Part shown: piece after piece, positions 8,244 to 16,090 of the stretch
How positions within the stretch are numbered: the first letter of the stretch is position 1
How the letters are laid out: each line of letters opens with the position of its first letter
Origin: VFKE01 sp043758025
GTDB lineage: Bacteria > Verrucomicrobiota > Verrucomicrobiia > Verrucomicrobiales > Verrucomicrobiaceae
Assembly: GCA_043758025.1 (NCBI GenBank)
Contig: JAYVOH010000201.1
Location: forward strand, 1-27,278
DNA length: 27,278 nt
Direction: 5' to 3'
Notes under the pieces: generated by a model
What the model was told of the DNA's origin: nothing
What the model saw: only the letters and a program-made list of their open reading frames with translations
The model's database searches: none
Made by a program: the position numbers and the translations under genes

Positions 8244-8948
8244 TTATTTGTTCGTCTTCGCCCATTCCTCCCGGATCACGGGACCAATGATCGCGTTCCA
8301 CTTCGCATAGCCTTCGTCATTCAAGTGCAGGCGGTCGCTGCGATAAAAATTTTCCATGGGCTGGCCGTCGGGACCCATCAGATAATTGGTTGCCTCGACC
8401 CATCGAATCCACGGTTTTTCTTTGATCCATGCTTCCAGCAGGGAATTGAGTTTCTTCACTTTCTCGATTTCCTCCGCCCTGATGGGGGCGACTTTCACGG
8501 AGCTGACGATCACGCGCGTGTCGGGTAGCTTTTCATGCACCATCGTAAGAAATTTCGTGTAGTCGTCGAAGGCTTCCCCGGTCGTCAGCTTTGCATGCAA
8601 ATCATTTCCTCCTGTATAGACCACAAGCACTCGTGGCTTGTAGCGCAGGACGACTTGGTTCGCGTAAATAATGAGGTCATTGGCCACGGAGCCGCCAAAA
8701 CCGCGATTCAGCACCGGCAGATCAGGAAAAGCCTCTGTCACTTTCCAAAACCGGACACTGGAGCTTCCGGTGAAAACGATGCCGCCAGCCGCTACGGGCC
8801 GTTCAGCATCCTGCTTGTCGAAGTTTGCGATCTCGGTAGCGAAACGCCGGGAATCGGGCCGCAGCTGGGAGGATTCCGTCTCGGCGAAAATCGGGATCGC
8901 GAGGAAGCACGTGAAAATGATCAGCAGGCAATGAAGGCGGATGTTCAT
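8244..8948 (-). CDS. secreted SGNH/GDSL-type hydrolase
   Basis: 234 residues from the ATG at 8948. That start gives a clean signal peptide (MNIRLHCLLIIFTCFLAIP, ending FAETE), whereas the ATG at 8972 adds eight residues ahead of it. SGNH blocks appear in order: block I IVFTGSSSVRFW with the nucleophilic Ser, block II LNRGFGGS with the oxyanion Gly, block III TGGNDLHA with the Asn, and block V DRLHLND with the Asp-x-x-His pair. These enzymes deacetylate or hydrolyse esters, often of polysaccharides, in the periplasm or outside the cell. The particular ester is unknown. The gene follows accA in the same direction with a 31-bp gap. Confidence 0.85.
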   Translation of the reverse strand: MNIRLHCLLIIFTCFLAIPIFAETESSQLRPDSRRFATEIANFDKQDAERPVAAGGIVFTGSSSVRFWKVTEAFPDLPVLNRGFGGSVANDLIIYANQVVLRYKPRVLVVYTGGNDLHAKLTTGEAFDDYTKFLTMVHEKLPDTRVIVSSVKVAPIRAEEIEKVKKLNSLLEAWIKEKPWIRWVEATNYLMGPDGQPMENFYRSDRLHLNDEGYAKWNAIIGPVIREEWAKTNK

Positions 8949-8979
8949 CGTAAAGAAACGCGCTCCCCCCATGGAATCT

Positions 8980-9942
8980 TTATGCAGCTTCCGTGAATTG
9001 ACCTAAGGCGCGGAATTTGTTGTAGCGTTGCTCAAGGAGTTGGTGCATCGGCAGATCGCGCAATTCACCAAGCGCGGAGAGCAGCGCGTTGCGCAATGAG
9101 TCGGCAGTGGCACGGTGATCGAGATGGGCGCCGCCGACAGGTTCGGGTATTATGCCGTCGATGACGCCGAGTTCCTTCAAGTGCTGGGCACTGAGCTTGA
9201 GCGCGTCGGAGGCCTCGGGCGCATGCTTGCGATCCTTCCAGAGAATGGCCGCACAGCCTTCGGGGCTGATGACAGAGTAATAGGCGTTCTCCAGCATCAG
9301 CACACGGTCTGTGACGCCGATACCGAGCGCACCACCGGAACCGCCTTCGCCGATAACCACCGAGATCATCGGCGTGCGGATGGTCATCATCTCGCGGAGA
9401 TTAAAGGCAATAGCCTCGGCGATGTTTCGTTCTTCCGCGCCGATGCCGGGGAAGGCACCGGGGGTGTCAATAAGGGCGATGACCGGGAGTGAGAATTTTT
9501 CCGCCATGCGCATGAGGCGAAGGGCCTTGCGGTAGCCCTCGGGGTGCGCGCTGCCGAAATTGCGCAGGAGATTTTCCTTGGTGTCGCGACCTTTTTGATG
9601 GCCGAGAAGCACCACCTTCTGTCCGTCCAGCATGGCGAAACCGCCGGGCATGGCATTGTCATCGCCGATGTGACGGTCGCCGTGCAGCTCGACAAATTCC
9701 TCGAAGCAGAGTTTGGCGTAATCCAGCAAATACGGGCGTTGGGTGTGGCGGGCGATCTGGACGCGCTGCCAGGGGGAGAGAGAAGTGTAGGTGTCGCGCT
9801 CCAGCTGCGCGATCTTTTTTTCCAGCTCGGCCATCTGGAGAGAGTATTTCTCCGAAGGCTTGGCGGTGTTCTTCTTGCGAACTTCTTCCAGCTCCTCGCG
9901 GGCTTTGTAGAGTGGCTTTTCGAATTCGAGAATCTGTTTCAT
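8980..9942 (-). CDS. accA: acetyl-CoA carboxylase carboxyltransferase subunit alpha
   Basis: 320 residues, normal for the alpha subunit that with AccD transfers the carboxyl group from carboxybiotin to acetyl-CoA to make malonyl-CoA, the first committed step of fatty acid synthesis. The N-terminus is the family's coiled region beginning LEFEKPLYKAREELEE. The crotonase-like core contains HGDRHIGDDNAM, GHQKGRDTKEN, ALIDTPGAFPGIGAEERN, SVVIGEGGSGGALGIG and ISPEGCAAILWKD, all near-diagnostic. Length and motifs appear complete. accD is not in this window, so the heteromer must be completed from elsewhere. It lies 26 bp downstream of the LysM gene and may be cotranscribed with it. Confidence 0.97.
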   Translation of the reverse strand: MKQILEFEKPLYKAREELEEVRKKNTAKPSEKYSLQMAELEKKIAQLERDTYTSLSPWQRVQIARHTQRPYLLDYAKLCFEEFVELHGDRHIGDDNAMPGGFAMLDGQKVVLLGHQKGRDTKENLLRNFGSAHPEGYRKALRLMRMAEKFSLPVIALIDTPGAFPGIGAEERNIAEAIAFNLREMMTIRTPMISVVIGEGGSGGALGIGVTDRVLMLENAYYSVISPEGCAAILWKDRKHAPEASDALKLSAQHLKELGVIDGIIPEPVGGAHLDHRATADSLRNALLSALGELRDLPMHQLLEQRYNKFRALGQFTEAA

Positions 9943-9968
9943 GGCGTGAGGGATGAAAGCTGCTTTCC

Positions 9969-11084
9969 TTATTTAATCACGCGGATTTTTGTTCCGGTGC
10001 GGATGATGGTGAATATTTCTTCAGTGTCTTCTCGGGTGAGGAACACGCCGGTTTCCGGCACCGCAGAGGTGGCGTCTTCCTTGTCTTCCTCCGGATTATT
10101 CATGGAGGGGGTGGGGGAATGTTTATTGTTTTTGACCTTTGGCGGGGTCTTGGGGGCGGTCTTGTTCGAGGTTGCTGAAGTTGATTTGGGTTGAATGATC
10201 GTCGTCTGGCCTGCCAGGGCAGTGGCTTGAGGCAAAGCGCGAATGTTGAAACCGATCCGGCTGCTCATGAGCCATTTGTCCGCACTGTTGAAATGAGAAT
10301 CTGTGGGCAGCACACGCTTTCCTTCCACCCATGCAGCCTTGTCATGCACGGTCAGTTCTCCAGGTAATGCGGGCGCAGCATGGCTGCTGTTTTTTTTCTT
10401 ACCGGTCGTTTTGGCCACCGGCACGGCGGCGGGCGGCGCGGACTGGGTGCCCTCCGTGCCGCTTGTCGCGGCGATGGTGGCGGCGACTTTCATGCCGGGC
10501 GGAAGTTTCACATCGAGTGCCTGGTATTCTTTGAAGAAGCGGCTGTTGCGCAGCAGTGTGAGTGTTTTCGCGGAAACTGAAATGATCATGTCAAAATCGT
10601 GCGGGAAGATGAAGAGATGGTCACCGGGTTGGAGGCCGCTGCTCATCATCGCGTTGGCGCGCATGATGCATTCGACGGTGGTGTCATTTTTCCGCGCAAT
10701 CAGCCCCAGCGAATCACCCGGGCGGACGATATAGTCTTTTTTGGCCGTGTTCAGATTCTGCGAGAACATTGCGTCGAGATTCATCTCGCCAATGATGCGC
10801 TTGGCTTCGGGTGCGCGACTGGATGCGGGGAAGTTCCGCAGAAGTTCGTAAAGCTCATCGCGTCCAGTTGCGATTTCACCGTTTTTCACGGTGTTGACGG
10901 CATTGTCGAAGCGGTGTAGTCCGGGGTCTGGCGGGTCCTTTTTGTTACCCTGCATTTGCTGGATCTGCTTCGTCACGACTTCGTCCTTTCCGAGGATGTG
11001 TGTGCAGGCCCACCACGCTCCGGCCACGCAGGCCGCCGCCAGCGCCATTGAGGAGAGAAAAAGAACGATCTTTAATCTGGACAT
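9969..11084 (-). CDS. LysM-domain membrane-anchored protein
   Basis: 371 residues. A single N-terminal transmembrane anchor (about residues 5-27) is followed by a short helical, TPR-like region (about 55-105, with REL and LLRNFPASSRAPEAK). A LysM peptidoglycan-binding domain lies at about 117-160 (DYIVRPGDSLGLIARKN, ending LQPGDHLFIFP). A long low-complexity linker of Ala, Lys, Thr and Pro runs between about 205 and 345. The C-terminus (FTIIRTGTKIRVIK) resembles the end of LysM/L,D-transpeptidase-like proteins, but no catalytic Cys-His motif of an L,D-transpeptidase is visible. It probably binds cell-wall glycan from the periplasmic face. The gene sits between a conserved unknown 15 bp upstream and accA 26 bp downstream, all leftward. 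Confidence 0.8.
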   Translation of the reverse strand: MSRLKIVLFLSSMALAAACVAGAWWACTHILGKDEVVTKQIQQMQGNKKDPPDPGLHRFDNAVNTVKNGEIATGRDELYELLRNFPASSRAPEAKRIIGEMNLDAMFSQNLNTAKKDYIVRPGDSLGLIARKNDTTVECIMRANAMMSSGLQPGDHLFIFPHDFDMIISVSAKTLTLLRNSRFFKEYQALDVKLPPGMKVAATIAATSGTEGTQSAPPAAVPVAKTTGKKKNSSHAAPALPGELTVHDKAAWVEGKRVLPTDSHFNSADKWLMSSRIGFNIRALPQATALAGQTTIIQPKSTSATSNKTAPKTPPKVKNNKHSPTPSMNNPEEDKEDATSAVPETGVFLTREDTEEIFTIIRTGTKIRVIK

Positions 11085-11099
11085 GGCCCCGCGCGTAAC

Positions 11100-11627
11100 T
11101 CAGCCGATGAGGCCGCGTCGTTTGAAATCGAAAAGGTTGATGTTATGCGACTTCTGGATCATCTCGAAAGTGAACTTCAACAGAGAGATTTCCCAAGTAT
11201 CGTCCACGCCTTGGATGATCGCGCGCATAGGATTGCCGGAAATGCGTGTGTCCTCAATGATGCGGTCGCACACCGCCGTCACCGGCTCATGGACGAGATG
11301 CTCGTTGATGTCGCTACGCGTGAAAGTAAAGCCGTAGCGGAGAAAGGCGATGTCCTTGAGGTGTTCCTTGAACCACTCGCCGAAGGCCTCCCCGCCGGGG
11401 CCGAAGCCGTCGAAGTTCCAGTTTTCCATGCCCTCCGGTTTGAGGATCAGGGGCTTTGCCGCTTCGATCCGGCCTTGGCGCACGCGCGTGACGTTCGCCT
11501 GGTCCATCAGTTCGCTCACCAGATGAAACTCAAACTGTGTGCTGCCAAACGTGTCGATGCGGCGGTCTGGCTCGTGCAGAACCTTGGTGTTTTCCATCGC
11601 GTATTGAAAATCAAACTCAGAATACAT
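11100..11627 (-). CDS. conserved hypothetical cytosolic protein
   Basis: 175 residues, no signal peptide or membrane segment. The sequence begins MYSEFDFQYAMENTKVLHEP and contains an aromatic, acidic central region (NWNFDGFGPGGEAFGEWFKE) and a C-terminal hydrophobic helix-like stretch (WEISLLKFTFEMIQK). I do not recognise a Pfam family. The gene precedes the LysM gene by 15 bp and is likely the first of a leftward transcript that continues through accA. The 115-bp gap on its upstream side probably carries the promoter, though no clear -35/-10 pair was found. Confidence 0.65.
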   Translation of the reverse strand: MYSEFDFQYAMENTKVLHEPDRRIDTFGSTQFEFHLVSELMDQANVTRVRQGRIEAAKPLILKPEGMENWNFDGFGPGGEAFGEWFKEHLKDIAFLRYGFTFTRSDINEHLVHEPVTAVCDRIIEDTRISGNPMRAIIQGVDDTWEISLLKFTFEMIQKSHNINLFDFKRRGLIG

Positions 11628-11742
11628 GGGGGATGCAAACTAGAGGCAATCGCGGGCGAAGCGAGGGATTTTTCAAGTGCTTTGCCAAGGTGGTCTGCCG
11701 TCAAACTAGCCTGATGCTGCGCGATCATTTCGCTTTATTTGC

Positions 11743-12861
11743 TCAGAACCGAATCCCCATCCGCTCCGCGATACGCAATGGGCGTCGCAAAGCCTCGTTC
11801 ATGAGTGAGGCTTCATCAGCGCCCCGCAGGTCTTTGCAGGCCGGATGCGCCTCGGGTGCGGCGATGATGCCTAGATTATGCAAGACATGAGCTGTGCTGT
11901 GCTTGTAGGCTGAGGCGCTCATGTTGGCATCCAGGCGGAAGACTTGGTCCTCCAGCGATTGGAATGCTTCGAAGACCTTATACACGCTCGTGTCGAAGCG
12001 ACCCGTGCTGGTGAGGAATTTCTTCTGGGGTGAGTCGTCATTGAGCCACATATCCTTCGCCGCGCAGATCAGCGGCGCAACGCTAACGGCGGCCCCGATG
12101 AGCAAGGGCAGACCCAGCTTGATGGCGGTGGCGATGCCAAAGTCATCTCCACTGTGCGGGGCGAAATCGAGACTGAGGTCGCGGCACATTGCAGCCCAGT
12201 AGAGGAAGTGTGGCTCATCAAGAGTGCTTATTTTGCCACCGACGAACTTCGGATGCAACGCGAGCTGATGCAGCAGCCACGGACCAAACGGACGGGCCCA
12301 CGGCACAAAGGCAGGCTCCAAGGCATGAACAATGCCCGGACGAATCAGCCACTCGGCGATCTCGTAGTAGGCGTCGCGGCATGGCTCCGGCTCCAGCGCA
12401 CTGAGCCACTTCGATGTCATGAGCATCACCTCGCAGTTGTCATGCTGCTGCACGATGTCGATCAACGCACGATAGCGCTCGGCATTGAATGATGTGTCAT
12501 CTTGAGCACCGCGAGCGGTCACACCTGCGATGAACTTCGTGGTCGGAAACTCCGCACGGAAACGGCGCAGGACTTCGGCGTAGAGCGCATCATCGAGATC
12601 GAAGATGTAGCCCGTGTCCGCATTCAGCACCACGACGAGTTCAACGCCGAAATGATCTGCCGTTACCTGCATCCAATGAATGCTCGCCACGAAGCCTTCC
12701 CAGTCCGGTTTTTGATCACGAAACGGCAGCAACGCCGCTGCGCAGAGTCGCGGCTTGGCGGTGTGGTTAATGAGTTCCTCCTCGCCCGTCCAGGCCCACT
12801 CGGTATCCAGCCACGGGGTATTTGGCGAGAGGTCTTCGGGTTTTGAGATGAGTGCTTTCAT
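11743..12861 (-). CDS. DapA-like (dihydrodipicolinate synthase family) aldolase
   Basis: 372 residues started at the ATG at 12861 (MKALISKPEDL). The upstream extension to 12963 overlaps the dehydrogenase gene and looks non-coding. It seems to be a TIM-barrel lyase distantly related to DapA/N-acetylneuraminate lyase. It has an early barrel strand (RLCAAALLPFRDQKPDWEGF), a block at about 110-125 (LRRFRAEFPTTKFIAGVTAR) and a candidate Schiff-base lysine in KFVGGKISTLDEPH. Substrate cannot be set from sequence. It follows the Gfo/Idh/MocA dehydrogenase with a 19-bp gap in the same direction. That pairing suggests stepwise oxidation and retro-aldol cleavage of a sugar, inositol or sugar acid. The assignment to DapA-like is moderately sure; the pathway is inference. 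Confidence 0.68.
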   Translation of the reverse strand: MKALISKPEDLSPNTPWLDTEWAWTGEEELINHTAKPRLCAAALLPFRDQKPDWEGFVASIHWMQVTADHFGVELVVVLNADTGYIFDLDDALYAEVLRRFRAEFPTTKFIAGVTARGAQDDTSFNAERYRALIDIVQQHDNCEVMLMTSKWLSALEPEPCRDAYYEIAEWLIRPGIVHALEPAFVPWARPFGPWLLHQLALHPKFVGGKISTLDEPHFLYWAAMCRDLSLDFAPHSGDDFGIATAIKLGLPLLIGAAVSVAPLICAAKDMWLNDDSPQKKFLTSTGRFDTSVYKVFEAFQSLEDQVFRLDANMSASAYKHSTAHVLHNLGIIAAPEAHPACKDLRGADEASLMNEALRRPLRIAERMGIRF

Positions 12862-12880
12862 ATAGAGCGGCGCATTTGAA

Positions 12881-14035
12881 TTAGACCAGCGGCTCCACCG
12901 GCAGCCATTTGCGCTGCTCCCAACTCTGCAAGCCGAGCTTCGCCAACTGCACGCCTTTTGCACCTTCGCGCAGCGACCACGGGAACGGTGTGCCGATCGC
13001 GACGTGCTTCAAGAATTCCTCCCACTGGATTTTGAACGCGTTGTCGTAGGTCGTGGTATCCGGCACTTCCTGCCAGCCGTCGAAGAAGTTGATCGGCTGA
13101 TCAATGTCTGGGTTCCATGTCGGACGTGGCGTGGTGCCCGCAGCTTGCACCCAGCATTTCCGCAGTCCCACGATGGCGCTGCCATGTGTGCCATCGACCT
13201 GCATCGTCAAGAGATCATCACGACGCACACGCACTGTCCAGGAACTGTTGAACTGGCAAATGACGCCGCCTTCACATTCAAAGGTTGCGTAACAGGCATC
13301 GTCGCTGGTGGCAGGATAGGCGTTGCCGCGCTCATCAATGCGCTTCGGCAAATGGGTGGCTCCAAGGCAACTCACCGCCTTCACCTTGCCAAAGAGATCA
13401 TCGATCACATATCGCCAGTGGCAGAGCATATCGACGATGATGCCACCGCCGTCTTCCTTGCGATAGTTCCATGATGGACGTTGCGCAGGCTGGTCACCGT
13501 CTTCGCCAGTGAAGACCCAGTAACCGAACTCGCCTCGCACACTCAGAATGCGGCCAAAGAAACCCTGATCGCGTAACATGCGGAACTTGCGAATTCCCGA
13601 GAGCCAGAGCTTATCCTGCACCACGCCATTCTTCAGGCCCGCATCCTCGCAGAGCTTCGCCAGACGAAGCGCCACCGCCGATTCCACCGCCGTCGGCTTC
13701 TCACAATAAATCGCCTTTTTTGCCTTCACCGCCTTCTCGATGAAGCCCGCCCGCTGCAGAGTGCCTGAAGCATCAAAGAAGATCTCGTCCTCAGGATTCG
13801 CCAAGGCCGCATCGACATCCGTGGTGAAGCGGGTCACTCCCGTGCACGCTGCCAGCGCTGCGAGCTTGTCGTGATTGCGCCCTGTCAAAATGGGGTCTGG
13901 CATCAAAATCAAATCATGGCCGACTTTAACGCCGCCTTGATCCCTGATCGCTTTGATCGAGCGAATGAGATGTTGATTAGTGCCCATTCGTCCGGTGACG
14001 CCGTTCATGATGATGCCGATTCGTTGTGTTTTCAT
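12881..14035 (-). CDS. Gfo/Idh/MocA-family NAD(P)-dependent dehydrogenase
   Basis: 384 residues from the ATG at 14035 (MKTQRIGIIMNGVTGRMG). An earlier ATG at 14179 would add 48 residues with no family match. The Rossmann dinucleotide motif lies in residues 5-17 and the family's signature EKP at residues 112-114 (IYCEKPTA). The C-terminal half has the alpha/beta domain that closes on the sugar substrate (GGGIIVDMLCHWRYVIDDLFG, with the usual Asp and His residues). Members oxidise a hydroxyl of a sugar, inositol or a derivative. It is the first of a two-gene leftward unit with the DapA-like lyase, and its promoter must lie in the 14,036-14,354 gap. There is no Tat signal, so it is cytosolic, unlike many verrucomicrobial relatives. 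Confidence 0.85.
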   Translation of the reverse strand: MKTQRIGIIMNGVTGRMGTNQHLIRSIKAIRDQGGVKVGHDLILMPDPILTGRNHDKLAALAACTGVTRFTTDVDAALANPEDEIFFDASGTLQRAGFIEKAVKAKKAIYCEKPTAVESAVALRLAKLCEDAGLKNGVVQDKLWLSGIRKFRMLRDQGFFGRILSVRGEFGYWVFTGEDGDQPAQRPSWNYRKEDGGGIIVDMLCHWRYVIDDLFGKVKAVSCLGATHLPKRIDERGNAYPATSDDACYATFECEGGVICQFNSSWTVRVRRDDLLTMQVDGTHGSAIVGLRKCWVQAAGTTPRPTWNPDIDQPINFFDGWQEVPDTTTYDNAFKIQWEEFLKHVAIGTPFPWSLREGAKGVQLAKLGLQSWEQRKWLPVEPLV

Positions 14036-14354
14036 TGGTAGAGTAATGTGTCCATGAGAACCCATGCTGAACGGCTGGTAAATCAGTTCTTTCCGATGCT
14101 TATGGACGGAAATAGTGATGTTTAAATGCTCTGATTCGGACGAAGCCACATTGAGCGTTGTTAGCGTGCGAACCTCCATCGCTTGTCAGAGCTGGAGTTG
14201 ATAGGGCATCTGTGTCCGTCCAGAATGCGTAAACATTCGTGTCGATGTCCTACAAATTCACCTTCAATTGCCCCATTCATAATTTGTTCCGTATTGAATC
14301 GTCTTCCTTGAACGGCGGTGAGGGAATTGGAGGCGTGCTGGCCATAAGCTCAAA
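14036..14354. other. divergent intergenic region, no gene seen
   Basis: Gap of 319 bp between the leftward dehydrogenase pair and the rightward FAD/radical SAM operon. It must hold both promoters. I found no convincing -35/-10 pair, operator palindrome or small ORF. A GGAGG at about 14,330 lies 24 bp before the FAD gene's ATG, too far for a normal ribosome-binding site. Confidence 0.5.
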
Positions 14355-15602
14355 ATGAATGTATCCAGAAAACGAGTCTTGATCGCAGGTGGAGGGCTGG
14401 CTGGTCTTGCTTGCGCTGGTCGTCTTCACGCAGGGGGCATGGAGCCTTTGATCTTGGAAGGTGGCGATGCTGTGGGCGGACGCGTGCGGACGGATCTTGT
14501 GGATGGGTTTTTATTGGACCGTGGATTTCAGGTATTCCTTGATGCTTATCCTAAGGCTGGTGCTTTGCTGGACAAGCAGAGTCTTGATTTGCGCCCGTTT
14601 AAGCCCGGTGCGCTGGTGTTTGCACAGGGTCGCCTGCGGCGGGTGATGGATGTTTTTCGAGAGCCACGCTATCTACTCAACAGCGCGCTGGCTCCTATCG
14701 GATCGATGCTCGATAAGCTGCGGGTGGCGCTGCTGAAGTGGCGACTGAGCCAGACGAGGATTGAGGAAATCGCAGGGCATGAGGACATAACGACGGAGGA
14801 GTATCTTCAGAGGATTGGGTTTTCATCACGAATGATCGATGGCTTCTTCCGCTCGTTTTACGGTGGCATTTTTTTGGAGCGTGAGCTGCGGACATCGAGT
14901 CGGATGTTCGAGTTCACGTTCAAGATGTTCTCCCAAGGCAGTGCGACATTGCCCGCACGAGGCATGGGTGAGATCCCCCGTCAGTTGGCCTCGCGATTGC
15001 CTGAGGGGACGATTCGGCTCGGAGAGAAAGTGACTGCGGTCAATGCGGGTCAAGTCGTTCTGGAATCTGGTGAGCACCTCACTGGTCATGTCGTAGTGGT
15101 GGCTACGGATTCCACGACTGCCACGAAGCTCGTGCCTGGTCTGAGCGGCGTGGAGCCAGCCTGGCGATCGGTGACGTGCTTGTATTTTGCCGCCAGGCGA
15201 TCGCCCCTACGCGAGGCGATCATTGCGCTCAATGGCAGCGGCTCGGGCTTGGTGAATAATGTCTGTGTGCCCTCGGATGTCGCCCCAGGCTACGCGCCGA
15301 TAGGTCAGTCGTTGATTTCGATTTCCGTGCTGGGAATGCCAGAGACTGCGAACTTGGAAGCGCGAGTCATTGCGGAGCTGGAGACATGGTTTGGCAGTCA
15401 AGTGCACGAGTGGCGCCACTTGCGGACTGCGCAAATCAAGCGGGCGCTGCCTGAACAACCGCCTAGCGTGGGCATGACCGGTCCTGGATTCCGCGAACAG
15501 GATGGCATCTATGTTTGTGGTGATCATCAATGGAGCGCTTCAATCGAAGGAGCAATCATATCTGGAAGCAGAACTGCCGACGCTATTCTCAAACAGTCCT
15601 AA
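14355..15602 (+). CDS. FAD-dependent amine-oxidase/desaturase-like oxidoreductase
   Basis: 415 residues. The FAD-binding GGGLAG lies at residues 12-17 (VLIAGGGLAGLACAGRL), the ribose-binding acidic residue follows in ILEGGDAVGGRVRT, and the C-terminal FAD motif GIYVCGDHQWSASIEGAI closes the fold. This is the amine oxidase / phytoene desaturase / protoporphyrinogen oxidase superfamily. The true substrate is unknown. A central hydrophobic insertion (about 95-130) may be a substrate channel or membrane contact. It is the first gene of a rightward operon and is followed after 11 bp by the SRPBCC gene. Similar FAD proteins recur near DUF2256 and photolyase genes in other bacteria, to my knowledge. 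The ATG at 14355 is supported by the position of the Rossmann motif. Confidence 0.82.
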   Translation: MNVSRKRVLIAGGGLAGLACAGRLHAGGMEPLILEGGDAVGGRVRTDLVDGFLLDRGFQVFLDAYPKAGALLDKQSLDLRPFKPGALVFAQGRLRRVMDVFREPRYLLNSALAPIGSMLDKLRVALLKWRLSQTRIEEIAGHEDITTEEYLQRIGFSSRMIDGFFRSFYGGIFLERELRTSSRMFEFTFKMFSQGSATLPARGMGEIPRQLASRLPEGTIRLGEKVTAVNAGQVVLESGEHLTGHVVVVATDSTTATKLVPGLSGVEPAWRSVTCLYFAARRSPLREAIIALNGSGSGLVNNVCVPSDVAPGYAPIGQSLISISVLGMPETANLEARVIAELETWFGSQVHEWRHLRTAQIKRALPEQPPSVGMTGPGFREQDGIYVCGDHQWSASIEGAIISGSRTADAILKQS

Positions 15603-15613
15603 CTCACACCCAC

Positions 15614-16090
15614 ATGCCCTCCCTTTTTCACACCAGCACTCCACTTCCCGCCAGCGCGGAAACCATGTGGGACTTCCATAGTGATCCCCACAATCTCACC
15701 GAGGTCATGCCGCCAACCTTGACGCTGGTTTCCCTAAAGACCGATGGGCCTGCCCAAGAAGGACGCATAATTGAGCTGCATTGCCGTGATTGGTGGATCA
15801 TTCCCATGCGCTGGACTTGTCGGTGGAAGACCGTGCAACGTCCGCATCTATTGGTGGATGAAATCGTGGAGGGTCCCTTCGCTCTTTTTGTTCACGAGCA
15901 CCGCTTCGAAGAGGATGGGGCGGGCCGCTGCACCATGCATGACACGGTGACTTATCAATGGGGCCGCTCCTGGTGGGGACGATTCGTTTCCGAAACGGGA
16001 GTCCGTCTCTATTTGACGCTGCTGTTCAAGTATCGTCATTACCGCACGCGGAAATGGGCGGCTCGAAATGCAGGCACGCAGCACGCCTGA
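15614..16090 (+). CDS. SRPBCC-family (START-like) ligand-binding protein
   Basis: 158 residues from the ATG at 15614. An open frame from 15530 overlaps the FAD gene and adds unrelated residues. The SRPBCC fold is indicated by FHTSTPLPASAETMWDFHSD at the N-terminus (the usual threshold strand and alpha helix), the NLTEVMPP motif, later FALFVHEHRFEE and a GRCTMHDTVTYQW strand pair, and a long amphipathic C-terminal helix. Members bind a hydrophobic ligand in a deep cavity and some act as cyclases or lipid carriers. It is placed 11 bp after the FAD gene, and its TGA overlaps the ATG of the radical SAM gene by one base, so translation is likely coupled. A ligand shared with the FAD enzyme is a reasonable guess only. 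Confidence 0.78.
   Translation: MPSLFHTSTPLPASAETMWDFHSDPHNLTEVMPPTLTLVSLKTDGPAQEGRIIELHCRDWWIIPMRWTCRWKTVQRPHLLVDEIVEGPFALFVHEHRFEEDGAGRCTMHDTVTYQWGRSWWGRFVSETGVRLYLTLLFKYRHYRTRKWAARNAGTQHA

Noticed and set aside
11145..11714. Rightward open frame opposite the hypothetical leftward gene 11100-11627
   Set aside because: Looks like antisense: spans the gene boundary without a ribosome-binding site, and its upstream end covers the intergenic gap.
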